In this document: in pieces, positions 23,701-37,100 of the stretch
How the letters are laid out: each line of letters begins with the position of its first letter
Numbering within the stretch: the first letter of the stretch is position 1
Assembly (NCBI GenBank): GCA_029959085.1
Contig: JARWIR010000011.1
Location: forward strand, 9,921,840 to 9,985,839
Direction: 5' to 3'
DNA: 64,000 nucleotides
DNA from: Nemophila menziesii
Taxonomy: Eukaryota; Streptophyta; Magnoliopsida; Boraginales; Hydrophyllaceae
Program-made: the position numbers and the translations under genes
The notes under the pieces: model-generated
What the model was told of the DNA's origin: nothing
What the model saw: the letters and a program-made list of their open reading frames with translations, nothing else
Databases searched by the model: none

Positions 23701-23826
23701 CCCTTAGTGACAAGTCATGCTTTATACCTTTGAATACTGCCAGTTCAACTATATTCTAAGATTCAATTACAACCAATTATATTTATAACATATTTCGGTG
23801 AAACAATGTTTTTTTGTTTGAATACG
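18477..23826. repeat. Segmental duplication, copy 2
   Basis: Near-identical direct copy of 1-5351, offset by 18476 bases and by 18475 after a 1-bp deletion near 21028. Because 5352 is the point where the CACTA transposase begins abruptly, the simplest reading is a tandem duplication with unit 5352-23826, of which only the end of the first unit lies in the window. The alternative is an assembly artefact in which two haplotypes were placed in tandem. Confidence 0.95.
22136..22245 (-). mobile_element. tRNA-derived SINE fragment, copy 2
   Basis: Duplicate of the SINE at 3661-3770, carried along by the segmental duplication. It differs by one base (the position equivalent to 3702) and keeps the same B-box and terminal T7 run. 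Confidence 0.55.
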
Positions 23827-26071
23827 GACTAGATTAGAGAATTTCCCAGTGATAATTTAACGCCATTCTTACAACATTAAAGATTTTGATTCACATATTA
23901 GTTCAAATGTGTTGTTTTAGGATAGTTGAGTGTTAAGAGAAATTTAACGCAGAGTTGTAGTAATCTAATTTTTAGCTTGTTCTTGCATTCTGTGTATAGA
24001 AATGGGATTAGTTAAGGGAGACACGGAATAATTTTTATTTAATGTATTATGTATGGAAGAGGGAGAATTGCTAGTTAAGACTCTGGATGCATGATAATGC
24101 ATTGTAATATGTGTGTAATTGGTACGTAACTGAAGTTGTGGGGTAACCAATACAGAGTCTTATGATAGCTGTTTTTTTATCTGAGTGTGGTAATAATTAG
24201 TACTGGATGTGGTTTAATTTATGGTATTATAAGTCCATGGGTCCTAGCTCCTTGGTGAAGTATGGGTTGTGAATGTGTAGCTAATATGTGGAGTTATGGG
24301 AGGGTTGTGGCGTAATTGAGAAATTTAAATTTTTGTGATATGGACTTTTTCTGATTAACAAAAAGTAAATATATTTTCAACCAAAATTTCATGTCTTGAG
24401 ATATTAATTTTGTTACATGGAGGGTTAAAAAATTTATGTGTGTTGTGTTGTATCAAGTATCCAATAAATACACAAGGTTTTGACTTAGGTTAAAGGTTAT
24501 TTGGCGAGTAAGGCTTAAGAACGAAAAACAAGGGCATCAAAAAAAAGTAATTTTATATAAGGAGTTTGATCCAAAAGGTCTTAAAAAATATAGATATTGT
24601 TAAGAGAATGTGAAGTCGTGCGATTAATAAAGTATACAACAATTTGACAAATTAGTGACCAAAATAAAGTAGACATTGATGATCATACTAGTAATGTGAG
24701 TATCTTTTCAATTATATGACAAAAAATTCCATTATGAAATATTCATTAGTTGAGACGTGGAAGACTACATGACCCTTTGCTGAATACCATTAGTTCTAGG
24801 GAAATGTATTCACATGCCGCATTATTGTATAACGTGCATATAGTAGTCTGAAGAGAGTTTTGAACCATGTTTTTATTGGTGAGGAAAATATGGGAAACAT
24901 AACATTTAAGCTTTAACGAAAAAGTTCAACCTGGGAAGCTTAGGTATTTAAAGTTTAACGGAAAAATTATTGTAAGAGTGAGAACAAGAGGGGAAACCAT
25001 TTTTGACGAGGCAAAAAAAATTCACTTCACTGCTACTGAATGTTTGTCTTATTCGTAGTGTGCTAGTCAGCTTTAGAATTATGATTCTCATATGATGGAG
25101 TCAAAGTTGTGCCTTGAGAATGCAATATATGCCCCTGGATTGAGTGGACAAGCTGAAGAATGACATGACCACGACTATATTTAGATAATTGAGCTGTAAA
25201 AATGTTAAGAGATAGTTGATCCTGCTAATGGTGATAAATTTCATGTTCCAAAAGAATTTTTCATATGATTCAGGAAAGGTGATAGTATTGTCGCGGGCGC
25301 ATATGTCTGCACTGATTTCATTGTCTGCACTGATTTCATTGTAGTTGTAGGTCATCCTAGTGAGATTTGGTTATAGAGAGACTTACAAGTCAAATTCATC
25401 AGTCATGCTTATTTTTTCGTGTTTATCTTCGTAAATTGAAAGATTGGACATAGTCGTACAAGTCGGTTAAGTAGACAACCAACTGTGGTTGTGGATGTAT
25501 TGTCATAGGTTGTGAAAACCTTAATTCGGGTATCGACATTGGTGAGAGTTGATGTTACCATGTATTGGATGGTGTGATCAACAGAAACGAAAATATCATG
25601 ACTAGATAAACTGTATTGTCTCTCAAAGGGATATATTAGTGATATGTAATGAGAGTGCACGTATTTTATTTGCTGAGAAGGATATAGAAAAATGCCATTG
25701 TAAAAAAAGAGGAAGGAGAGAATTTGGTCTCGAAAAGTTGGATAATTTTGATAGATGATTTTAACATGAAGAAGGTCAGCTAGATATATGTTGAGGATTG
25801 AGGGGGCGATATAGGAGTTATTTAACAATATTTATTGGAAGACAAAGCTATGGCAGGGGAAGTAGTATCTGACATTTTTGTTAAGTTTCAAGGATGAAAA
25901 ATAATAAAAAATTGTGTAAAAGTTCATTTCTTTTGTTTTGTAAATGGAATAAGAATTTACGAAAGCTTAGGTTTTGTGAAAGAAAATGATGCTCTTGCGA
26001 AAGCTTTCACACTGTAAAAAGTTCTGAATAGTTATTATTACATTAAAACAATACATTTATATTTACAATGA
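23827..26071. other. Unassigned sequence right of the duplication
   Basis: Begins exactly where the duplicated block ends. It contains a 139-residue minus-strand reading frame at 25409-25828 without recognisable motifs or composition. 25310-25345 holds two copies of a 17-18-base unit ending CTGCACTGATTTCATTGT. I see no supportable gene. Confidence 0.4.
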
Positions 26072-26250
26072 TAACATGAGTACTTTTCTAAATACACCAC
26101 ATCTATTTCACATAAACTATCATTAGTGAAATATATAAAAAATGTTCCAAATAATATGACAACATGTACTAGAAAATTTACCATCACTAATGAGAGAAGA
26201 CAATTGATAAATGGGTATTCATTTATACTACATGGGTTATTGAGCAAAAA
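26072..26250. mobile_element. Fragment of element A
   Basis: Strongly similar to the centre of element A at 14900-15090, including ACATGAGTACTTTTCTAAAT and the tract ending CATGGGTTATTGAGCAAA. It directly abuts the left arm of element B. Confidence 0.85.
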
Positions 26251-28559
26251 AATTCTGGTCCATGTGTATTTAGTCCATGTGTTATGCTAATATAACAATT
26301 ATATTTATGTGTATTAGGAATTTAAATGAAATTTAGATACTTTTGTTTTAGAAGATTGATCAAGTTTGTAATTATTTTTGACGTATAATAATATTCTCTT
26401 TTTATGTGTGTTTAAATTCATTTCTAGTCCCTATCTTTTTCATTTCCCTTGCTTAAGTTAGCACCTAATTAATTGATAATGTAGTTCTCTATAATTGTGA
26501 TGTTTATCCTCTACCACCAATTGCAAATCGAAATAACAAGTTGCATGTCTTGTTTCTTCTCTCAACTCGAAAAAAACATAAATATCACGTGCTATTTTAA
26601 AGGAATAATATACTACTGATAGTTTACATTAATTTTTCTATAAAGAAAAGCTATATTTGATTCTTGCGAAAGGTGAGCTTGGCATGTCACATGGCTCACC
26701 ATTTTAATGTTGAGGTTATAGGATAAGTCAGGGTCAAGAAAAATTCAAACATTAATTTGTCCCATCTAGGGTTAGCCCTAGTTCGGCTTAGACCATCATA
26801 AGGCAAAATCAGCAGGCACATGTTTTTCCCGAAGGTTCAAATGGCAGTCTCTAGTGCTAAACTATATTGTATTTTCGCTCTCTTTATCTTGTTCTACGTA
26901 GTCATATCTGAAAAAAGTGGAAAAATGGGTGACCTTTATTTTGTTCTATAACTCACCAGTTATTATGAAAGAAAGCTTTGACAACAAAAATGGAAAAATG
27001 GATAATAGTACAACCTCTATGTAAATTGTGTTGGTTCAATCATTCAAAGCATATATATATATACACGTGTGTGTAAAGGTAGAAATATTTTAATTAGTTA
27101 TCTTTGTTGGCATGTTAATGGACGTGAGTATATTATATAATTATTTATTTTGGAAATTTGATGAAGGTATTGTTGTATTTATATGGGTGTTGTCATTCAT
27201 TTATATATTTCAATCCACATAGTTTTAATTATCTTGTTACCGTCTAATCTCATGTATTTAACTCGGAATTTCAATTTTTTTAGTTCCTAGGGTAAATTCT
27301 TGGACTTTCCCCTATCTTTTACACAAATAGATGATCCAACAATTAGATTGAAGAGTATACATTAGTATAAGAGCATATATGTATGATTATTAAACTGATC
27401 TCAAGTATTCTACTGAACTAGGAAAATCAAATAATTCTATATTACACAAAGGTTACACAAGATTTATTTTCAAGTTTGTATTTATGTACTAGTTTCCAAC
27501 CACCAATAGATTAAGTTGTCAATCAAGGATGTTTTTGTCAATCTATCAAACACAAAATTAACTATTTAGATGGTCTTTCAAATATCACCACTTTCAATGT
27601 TAATTTACTGTAACGTCTTTTTATTAGATCAAGTGTCGGTGCTAGAATCTTGAACCTTAAGTCATCATTTACATTGGTGTTTTGGAACTCCTTCGAGTTA
27701 TAGATAAATGTGAAGAAATATGATTAACGAAGATCAATAATGTTGGTAATCGAAGTATATAATGCTCATTGAAAACTTTGGATAAAATCATTCACGGTGA
27801 ATCTGATTTCAAAATTCACACAAAAATCATTGTGATATAAAACTTATGAAGTATTTCGATTAGGGTATAGCTACTAGTACCCCAATAGACATTTCCCTTT
27901 TGATTTTAAAAAAAATCATTCTTGACCCCTAATTTTTTTGGATAAGTAGCTGATTTGATCTTTTACTTATGATGTGCATAACTTGTATAGCTTGACACCG
28001 TGTATTTTAACAAATTAATCACTAGTATTACAGATATAATATTTGTGACTCAGTTTCACTTGGACACAAACTCTTAATCAATAGAGTTTATGCTAAATTA
28101 CCTCTTAACTTGAGATGTTTGGGGTATAAACCCTAACTATTAATTAAGTCTTATTTGAATGAATTTGGGATTTCTTATTTAAAATAATTATGGATTGTTT
28201 TTGCTGTAATTATCTTTGTGCCTCGTGATAAATCCTTGAATGGTGTACACATATTTAGGTTTGTTAGCTATTAAATTATGCTTGTGAATATGGATTTGGT
28301 AGTGGAACTAGGTTAATTACGCTTTTTAGAGTTGAAGACCCGGAAGAGATAAACTAACTAGGTAATCACATAGAGTTTGAACTTTAGACGTCTAGATAAC
28401 ATGCGTAGGATTCACTAGGAAGAGGTTCCTAGGGTTAGATTGTAGCCCCCTACTTATCCGAAAGGAACTAAGGGAGATCTTATAACAATGATTAGCATAA
28501 ATGTCCCGTTTTACCCTTAGAATTGCAGGTAACTTTAAGCTATAGTTAGTGGGAATTAC

Positions 28560-28830
28560 AAGTGTCTCAATCTATATTTCTCTCCCCGTCCACAGCCTTA
28601 ACTTGATTTCCTTAGTTAATTTAGTAGTTAACCATTATCTTGGTAGCTACCTAAACAAAAATCATATAGAAATATTTTTTGTTTAGTCTTTTTATTAATA
28701 ATGAATAGCTAGTCCTAAACTCATAAATCCATGTGTGGACGATAATTCACTTAATTTCTATATTACTTGGTGACCCGTATACTTGCAGAACGCATTTCCC
28801 TCATCATTGATTTATAAATATGCTTCAGGA
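28560..28830 (+). mobile_element. Possible LTR end of a gypsy-type retrotransposon
   Basis: A run from TTAGTTAATTTAGTAGTTAA through TGTGTGGACGATAATTC to TACTTGGTGACCCGTATAC and TTGCAG resembles the 3' part of many plant gypsy-type LTRs, where such a string precedes the polyadenylation/R region. No partner LTR was found. This call rests on remembered pattern similarity only. Confidence 0.35.
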
Positions 28831-28905
28831 GACAACATCAGTCATTTGGTGACCATTTTTGATTCGAGGAGCTATTAGGTACCATCTACTGTCGATTCGA
28901 CTTTT

Positions 28906-30245
28906 TCACTTAATTAGTTGATAAATATGAAAAAATAAATTGGCTAAAGGCATGCAACCCAAAAGAGTTGTACACCCCATATAGAAGCTCAAGATGTTTT
29001 CCAAATAATTCAGGGTCATTTGGCTTAGACGCAAATTCGACTTTCTTATGAGAGTCATAATAAAAGTCCCGGAGGGAACCTGAAGCCTCATATCTGGAGC
29101 GGGTATAAACTGCAATTTATCTCTCACAAGGTTGAAAAGTTCTCTCATTTGCACATGGATAGAAAATATCTATTCCGATACAAATGTACCCCCTCCCTCT
29201 TTACAACCTTTAAAAATTTGCGGAAGCTAAGCTTGCACATCATGTGTTCGAGCCTAAACTCTGCAACAACGGGCTTATGCGGGATGCACTATTTATGTAC
29301 TAAGGAAGTATCATATATAAAAATTATACTAGCTACGTTAATTGGTTGTGGAGGTGAAGAATGGGTGTTGCTTAAATAAAAGTCGGTATAAGAGTCGGTA
29401 TCAATAAAAAAAAAGAAGTACAACAAACTTTAAGAGTAATCCTCTCGGGGGACATAAATATGGTTCCAATTGAGAAATCCAAGGTAGAGTCCTTGGGATA
29501 AGAGGTTGCGATGGCCAAATATGAAGGCCGAGATCTTTTTAATTCCCCTCCAGGATGATCCTTGGAGCCTCTCACTGAACTACCTTTACGATACATAAAA
29601 AACTCAAAATTACGAAATAAGATACCTTAAAGAGAAGAGAATTTACTACTCTAGAAAAGTACAAGTGGAAGAGTTATTCGAACACTAGTATGCTATCATA
29701 AAGGTGCTCGAAGAAAATCCACAACAGCAATAAGAACAATATAACAGAGTGACACAATATATTGGTGAATAGTGATGATTCGCCTATCGAGGTCTTAATG
29801 ATCTAGAGAACCCGAAAACCGCATGATAATGTACGTAACTTCCCACAATTACCAAGATAATTATGAGGATGTGGCCATTTGTGAGTAAACACGTGTCGCA
29901 CGATAGCATGCAAGTTAAAAACTTGTAAATGACACTCACTTCAACATTAAGATATGGTTGTATTCTTCAAATGGTCCCACATGGATTCTTTTCCCAGATT
30001 GTACAAATTCAAGGGGTGTGGATAGTCTCGATTAACTTTATGTCATGGTTGTCGGTTGAACTACTCCCTCGACAAACCTCTATGATATAGTATCGAGCAC
30101 TCAACATGTCCATGAGGCTGCCAATGAGCATCTCGCCAAGGTAATGAACATATAATGTTGCCCCAAAGATATTCCATATGGATGCGACAAAAGTCCAACA
30201 AGGTATTCCCGAGTTTTCCTTATCTATGATTCCTATAACAAGCAC
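28906..30245 (-). pseudogene. Retroelement-like coding debris in the centre of element B
   Basis: Three short minus-strand frames (30009-30245, 29372-29596, 28906-29154) lie in series. The last contains QVPSGTFIMTLIRKSNLRLS and GCMPLANLFFHIYQLIK, a composition reminiscent of the plant gypsy-type transposon leader proteins (Transposase_28-like), but I am not certain. Stops and frame changes separate the pieces. Confidence 0.3.
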
Positions 30246-32329
30246 TCAATGTGGTATCACTTAAGTACTTACACTGTTTAGATTACAATGGGACCTCGTC
30301 CAATATATATTCTCCTCGATCCTTCATCCCAATAGTGACTTAACTATCAGAGTACCATCAGGAAATACACCTTTATTTGGTCCTAACCTTTGTCCACTTT
30401 CAGGGTTCTAGGCTCGATTGAAGATAGAGTTCACACAAATCATCATTTATCACATAAATCGGAGATTCATCATTAGTGTAATTTTATTGATTTGGATTTT
30501 TATGCTCTATCACCAACCATTGTCACAAATATCAAGATAAGAATAATAAATATTACTGCTGTTATACTAGTGATTAATTAGTCAAAATGCACGGTGCAAG
30601 CTATTAAAGTTATGCAGGCCACAAGTAATTTTTACTAGGGTCAAAAATTGTTTTTGTTAAATCAAAATAAAAATGTCTATTGGGGATACTAGTAGCTACA
30701 TCCTTGAATATAATTCTTCCTAAAATTCACATCACCACAACTTTTCTGTGAATTTTGGAACTAGGTTCACTGTGGATGTTTTTATCCAGAGGCTTCATTG
30801 AACATTCTGTACTTCGATTACCAATATAATTGATCATCTTGAATCACATTTCTAAACATATATCTACAACTCGATGGAGTTCCAAAACACAAATGTGAAT
30901 GATGACTTCAAGTCCAAGATTCTAGAACTGACACTTGATGGACGTTACAGTAATTTAACATTACAAGGAGCGATATTTGCAAGACCATTTAAAAAGGTGA
31001 TTTTGTGTTAGAAAATATTGAAAAAAACATCTTTGATCGACAACATAATATGTTGATGGTTGGAAACAATTGCATAAATGAACACCTGTAAATAAAATTT
31101 GTGTAACCTTTGTGTTAAACAAGATTGTTGGATTTTCCAAGTGAGATAATTTTTATAAATACACATTATGCTCTTATACTAATGAATATTCTTCAATCCA
31201 ATTGTGTTGTGTAATAGAAAGGGGAAAGTCCGAGAATTTACCCCTCGATGGGAGCTAAAAAATTGAAAGTTCGAGTTAAACCGACCTGAGATACAAGAGC
31301 TTAGATGGTGACACTTAGTATAGATAATTAATACTATTTCTATAAAAAATATATGCATTAATGACAACCATAGAAATACAACAGACCCCTTCACAAAAAA
31401 AAAAAATAGATATACAATATACTCACGTCCATTAACATGCCAACACAGAAAATTAAATAAAACATGAGTTATGTTGGGTATCACCCGTGATGTGTCGATT
31501 AAGTGATACAATCTTGTAAGATAGAGAAAACATGTAAAGAGAATTATATTGATTGGACCACTTAACTACCACATCATAGGGGATATTTTGCTGATCCTTT
31601 TTTGGGTTATACCCACCAATACTATTAAAATATTTCAACCTTTACAAGTATAAATAAGTTTTGAATGATTAAACCAACACATTATACATTGTGGTTGGTC
31701 TATCAGCCTTTTTCATTTTTGTTGTGCCTTTTTTTTAAATAAATAATGAATTATAGATCAAAAGAAATGTCACACGCTTCCTAACTTTTTTCGGATAAGG
31801 CTAAGGGATCGTTTGGAAGTGCTCATTCAAGAGGAAAAAAGGGCTTTTTAAAATATAATTAAAATATTTGAAAAATTATTAAAAATAATATTGAAATTTA
31901 GAATCACTTTAGGCGCATTTTTTAAGAAACACATATTTGATGCTATTAAAGAAAGTGTTCTTAGGGTATAAAACACTTTTAAATATCTAAAAACACTTTT
32001 AAGTGTTTTTCAAAAGAAATACTTTTACACGGGTACTAAGTAGAACAAAGACAAAAGACAGAGAAAATGTACTATACTTTTGCACTAGAGACTTCCATTT
32101 GAACCTTCGGGCAAAAAATGCGCCCGTTGATTATTTCCCTATGATGGGCCAAGCCGAACCAGGACTCACCCTATAAGGGACAAATTAAAGTTTGGAATTT
32201 TCTTAGACCCAGACTTATCCTATAGTCGCACCATTAAAATGGTGAGCTAAGTGACATGCCAAGCTCACCTTCCACAAGAATCAAATATAGCATTCTTTTT
32301 ATTAGTCAAAAAACAATATTTTAAAGTAG

Positions 32330-32845
32330 AGAAGGTTCAAAAGTTTCCCAATGCCCGTAGCATTGTGGTCATTACAAATGAGCCTAACTGATTTGGGTGA
32401 TTGTTTCTAATCTAAGCTAGACAATGCACCTCTAAGCTTTTGTTTAGTTTTCCAGTCAGCTACTAAGTTCTTACCCCTATTTACTAGAGAAAATTCAATT
32501 TATAAGTGTTGCAACACTCTCAAATATCCCTAATCAAATTTGTGATGGAATGAGGGGTTTTTAACTTATTACAATTGAAAGAGTTAATAACTATAGAATT
32601 ATCACTCTCGATAGTCACTACTCCAGCTAGAAACTAAGTAGCAATCCTACAAGCTTTATAGACTCTTAAAACTTCAGCCTCCACAAGTGATAAGACTCCC
32701 ATGCATCTAGCATTTCACATCCAAAAAATTACCACAATGGTCCCTGGCAATAAAAGAAAAAAATTAGCATTTAACACATCGAAGGCTGCATTTGTGTTGA
32801 TTTTTATTTCACCAATTGGAGGAGGTAACCATCTTGTTTTATTAG
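32330..32845 (-). pseudogene. Non-LTR retrotransposon RNase H (RVT_3-type) remnant
   Basis: The minus strand reads RWLPPPIGEIKINTNAAFD, the typical start of the RNase H domain at the 3' end of many plant LINE ORF2 proteins. After a break it reads GVLSLVEAEVLRVYKACRIA, then a stop, then FLAGVVTIESDNSIVI and KTPHSITNLIRDI. The Glu of EAE and the Asp of ESD are at the expected catalytic places; the first Asp is replaced by Asn (INTN for INTD). It lies only in the right arm of element B, so it was inserted after the arms formed or was lost from the left arm. Confidence 0.75.
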
Positions 32846-33416
32846 GAAATTGAATGTAAATAGTTAGTAGTATATTATTCCTATAAAATAGCAAGTGGAA
32901 TTTATGATTATTTTTCTTTCGAGTAAAGAGAAGAAACAAGCCATGCAAATTATCATTTCCATTTACAATTTATAATAGAGGATAAAAAAACAACCATATG
33001 CACTAAAATGTCAATTAATTAGGTGCTAACTTATGCAAGGGAAATGAAAAAGACAGGGACTAGAAATAAATTCTCACACACATAAAAAATAAATATATTA
33101 TTATACTTCAAAAATGATTACAAACTTGATCAATTTTCCAAAACTAAATGATCTAAATTGCATGATTCGGGCCCCACCTTAATTTTTTTTAGTATATTCC
33201 TAAAACACATGAACATATGTGTTACATTCGCATAACACATGGACTAAATAAGTAATTATCTCATTAAACCGATTTATTAAACTATTTTCAGCTTATTATT
33301 TGTGAAAAAATAATATTAAAATTGTTGAAATTTTGTCCACCTTCTACAATGCTTCAGTATATTTCTTTTTGGCACTCCTAATTGAAGGAACTCTTCATTT
33401 ATGATTCCAATGAAAC

Positions 33417-33915
33417 TAGGGATGTCAATGGTTACGGTTAAAAACCAAAACCGATGATACCCGAACCAATTAAAAATCAAATTATATAATCGCGGTAAAC
33501 CATTAGGTTATAGTTTTAACAAGTGTAACAAATGGTTAAAACTGTTAGGGTATGGTTTTAGATGAAAATAAAACCGAATAACCGAAAACCGTTTATTGTC
33601 ATATACATTTTCAAAATCCAAATACTATATTTAACAAACTTGTTTATAAATATGCAATTTAATTAGATACGAACACAATATTTTATATACGTTGGAGATT
33701 TTTCTTTTATGAGTGAATAATGAAAAATAATATATTTACTAAATTATCATTTGGTTATGGTTAAAAACCAAATATATCGTTTAAAACCGAAACCGAATAA
33801 TAATGCAGTTATGGTTTTTAAATATTATAACTGATGGTTAAAGTTTTTAAAAAATAAACTATTATAGTTACGGTTTTTGATATTTTTGGAAAAAACTAAT
33901 CCTTTGTCATTCCTG
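33417..33915. mobile_element. hAT-type MITE with perfect 8-bp target duplication
   Basis: 499 bp bounded by inverted ends TAGGGATGTCAATGG and CCTTTGTCATTCCTG. AATGAAAC stands directly outside both ends (33409-33416 and 33916-33923). The 8-bp duplication and YAGGRATG-type ends define a hAT-superfamily non-autonomous element. Inside are repeated AAACCGAAACCGAAT-like and TATGGTTTTTAA-like stretches in both orientations and no coding sequence. Confidence 0.9.
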
Positions 33916-34170
33916 AATGAAACTATTATATCCATAAAACTTGAAATGGTATGAACATCGATCATATATTTTAGTAAACATTAATCTTCGTGGCTCAAAT
34001 TAGCTTATCTGTAAAAAAATATGAAGGAAATTAAAATAAATATTAAGATGAATAAATATATACATTAACGTACAATGAAAATGATTAATCAAAAGATATT
34101 ATATTTGCGAAAAACAACATCATATAAACTATAACTCAAATTACATCACGAGTAACAAAAACACTAATTA

Positions 34171-37100
34171 ATGACTGGAACACCATGGATATGTTTGGAG
34201 AATTTTGAAAAGAAACAAATAAAATCATTGGGTAATCAAATACCCTCTATGGTTTGACTAAGGATAAAAATCCCTTACAATATTAATAGGGACAATACCT
34301 CATATGGTTTCCTAACTCTTGGCAACTCACCCCTTATACTAAAAACAATATTAAAGCTTATCACATTGGGTGCACCGAGCTGCACAAAGTTATCATAAAT
34401 AGAGGTGAGTTGCCATGAATTAGGGAATGATAGAGAGTATTTATCTATTCTAAAACTATAGGGGATATTTGGTATTTTTTTCATAAAACATTTAACAATT
34501 TAAATAAGGGAAAAATATTAATTTCACAAATTCTATCGAATTCCAAGCTAGTATTTGGGAAAGAATGAAATTTATCATTAAAAGGTCTAAATTGCGAGTT
34601 TCAGAATTAAAAAGAAAAGAATATTTTGCACTTTCCTTCAAACAAATGGGCGCCCTTTAAATATTATCCAATTTATTAGAACGCTCATTTTTCTTTCATC
34701 TCTATCACTACAAATAAACATAATTTTTTCAAATCAAAACCCCGAAAACAACACCTAAAGGTATACAAAATTTTAGCATCTTAAAGATTCGTGTCCAAAT
34801 TATTATCATGTGGAAATCCAACAAACCTAAAGCAATAGCAATAAATTTCAAACAACGACGTAAGTTTTTACCCAATGCATAAGATATAAACTCCCTAATT
34901 TTGAAAAAGAATCATTAAAACCCATGAGTTCAAACAAACATAAGTTTTCAACATAAATCATTGAAAAATATCGCAAGATCTCTCAGATTTAATCTATATT
35001 TTAAAATATAATTAGTTAAATAAAAAAATATGTATGGATTCGTACATATAGTAGACAAACTATACCTCTCTCCTTGAAGAGAATCGATCATCACAGTTGT
35101 ATTCTAACACGATTAAGTTTTTTCTTAAATTTAAACACCAATTGTAAGAAATGAAAGCGCTAATTATTTGGCAAAAGAAAACAAATCCCTAATTCTTATT
35201 TTGACTAGCTTTCAAGCATATACATGTATATATTTTGACAATTGAGGTAACATGTGGGAAAAGTGTATTCATAGGGCTGAGTTTGAGAAATATGGCGATA
35301 GTACACAAGGTAATAATGTAAATAATTCGAAATTTGAGGAATTAAATTTAAGGATATTATTGACATGGAATTTTATCCAAATTAAGTTGGTAGGGCATCC
35401 AATGCATTTGAATACTCTGAAAATTTTAATTACTCATACAACACAACAATTATTTATTGTATTGATATATTTTTCTTAATTTATTTTCTTGTTCAAAAGT
35501 ATTAATTTAATTACAATTTTTATTAAGAAAATTCTCTCATCCAAATATTGGATAATCGTACACCAATAATATTAATACACATAACTCATGTGTTAAACTT
35601 ACAAAATAACTAACTTATTAATCAAATGACATGTGTTTTGTTATAATTATCAATGGTCATGATATGATAAAAGGAAAATATTAACATAATACAATTTTTT
35701 TTTGTATTTTTTAAAACTAAAGAAAAATTTATTTTGATTAATTTTAGTTTTCTTAAATTTCTTTAAATTATTAGTTTTTATGTTTTTCATATTAATATCA
35801 TTTCAAAAGATGTAAAATATTACTTTATAAAATTTCCTAACCTATAATACTTAGGCAATATTATATAACATAACTTTTTTCATATAAATTTATCCTTTCT
35901 CTGCCATTTATTTTAAATTATATCTAGACATAAATTTTATAATTATTTATTTGTTTTTTCCTTTATTTTTTTTTAGTCCAAAAAATATTACTTTTCTTTG
36001 CATTTTTTAGTAAATTTTATTTTTATTCTTTTATTTACTTTAATAATATAAATACAAATTAATTCGTAATTGTTCAATCAAATAAAAATAATTATTTTCT
36101 TATTATATCTAAGAGTCATATGGGTAAATATGACTTGGTAAAACTTAATCTTGAATACTTTTAATCATATCTTTTTATTGTGGTTGATAGTTGAATTTTT
36201 TTAAATGATCAAATATATTATTTAAAATTTAGATTAAGGGAAAAGTAACAATTATAAGTTTGTTGAGATAATCTCTGGCAAGAATACAACTAGTCATCAA
36301 ACTAGGGTCTAAATATTTAATTTTTTAACCAAGGTCGCATTATAAGCAAACTAAATAGGTGTTCTTTGCATAGAGATCATCCACATTTTCAGTATGAAAA
36401 TATAAATGAGAGTTGAATCCTAAAACTCGAGGGAGGGGCTAATCAGTAGGATGAGAATAGAGAAGAGGTATGGTACCCCTTCAAAAAAATAAAGATGAGA
36501 AGAGTGCACCATTGTGATATATAAGCTTATATATGACATCAATTAATGAGTGATTGATATTCAAAAGATTGCACTAAAGACTCTTAAAGATTTCACTAAA
36601 GACTCTTAAAGTTCGAGGGAAGATCACAACAACTATGAATCTAAGACCTTAGGTATTTTGTCAAACAAGATAGAAGTTCCTTTGGATTCTGAGCTAAAGC
36701 ATTGCAATATTATCACATTCAATGACCATCCAATGAAGGTATACCGCTGAGATTAAGAGGTGAAAAGGATTGAAGTGTTAAAGATGAATACTTTTCTAAA
36801 TACAGCACACCAATTTAACATAACTATCATTTAGTGGAATATATAAAAAAATGTTCCAAATCATCTGACAAAATGAACTAGAAAATTTACCATTACTAAT
36901 GAGAGAAGACAATTGATAACGGTGTAATAATTGGGAATGTTGGGTATTTACTTAAATTGGATGGGTTATAGAGCAAAAATTTGAAATATTTATCTTGAGC
37001 TAATAAATTGTGTTAATTAGGTAAGGTGGGGTGAGCGCTTGTAGCCTACTTGCATATTTCATGTCTATTACTCCTTAACCACATCTTATATGACGTGTAT

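Larger units (their letters stand above)
26267..33250. mobile_element. Long-inverted-repeat element B
   Basis: The ends are identical and inverted: TATTTAGTCCATGTGTTATG at 26267 and its complement ending at 33250. Homology continues inward along both arms (26267 to about 28055 against about 30535 to 33250), with matching blocks at 26640-26890/32040-32310, 27100/31430, 27300/31200, 27640/30900 and 27860/30690. The right arm is longer because of an inserted segment at about 32310-32845 with an RNase H remnant. The 2.5 kb centre holds retroelement-like debris. I see no transposase. Confidence 0.82.

Noticed and set aside
25409..25828. 139-residue minus-strand frame as a gene
   Set aside because: No recognisable motif, composition typical of random AT-rich sequence, and no supporting exon structure.
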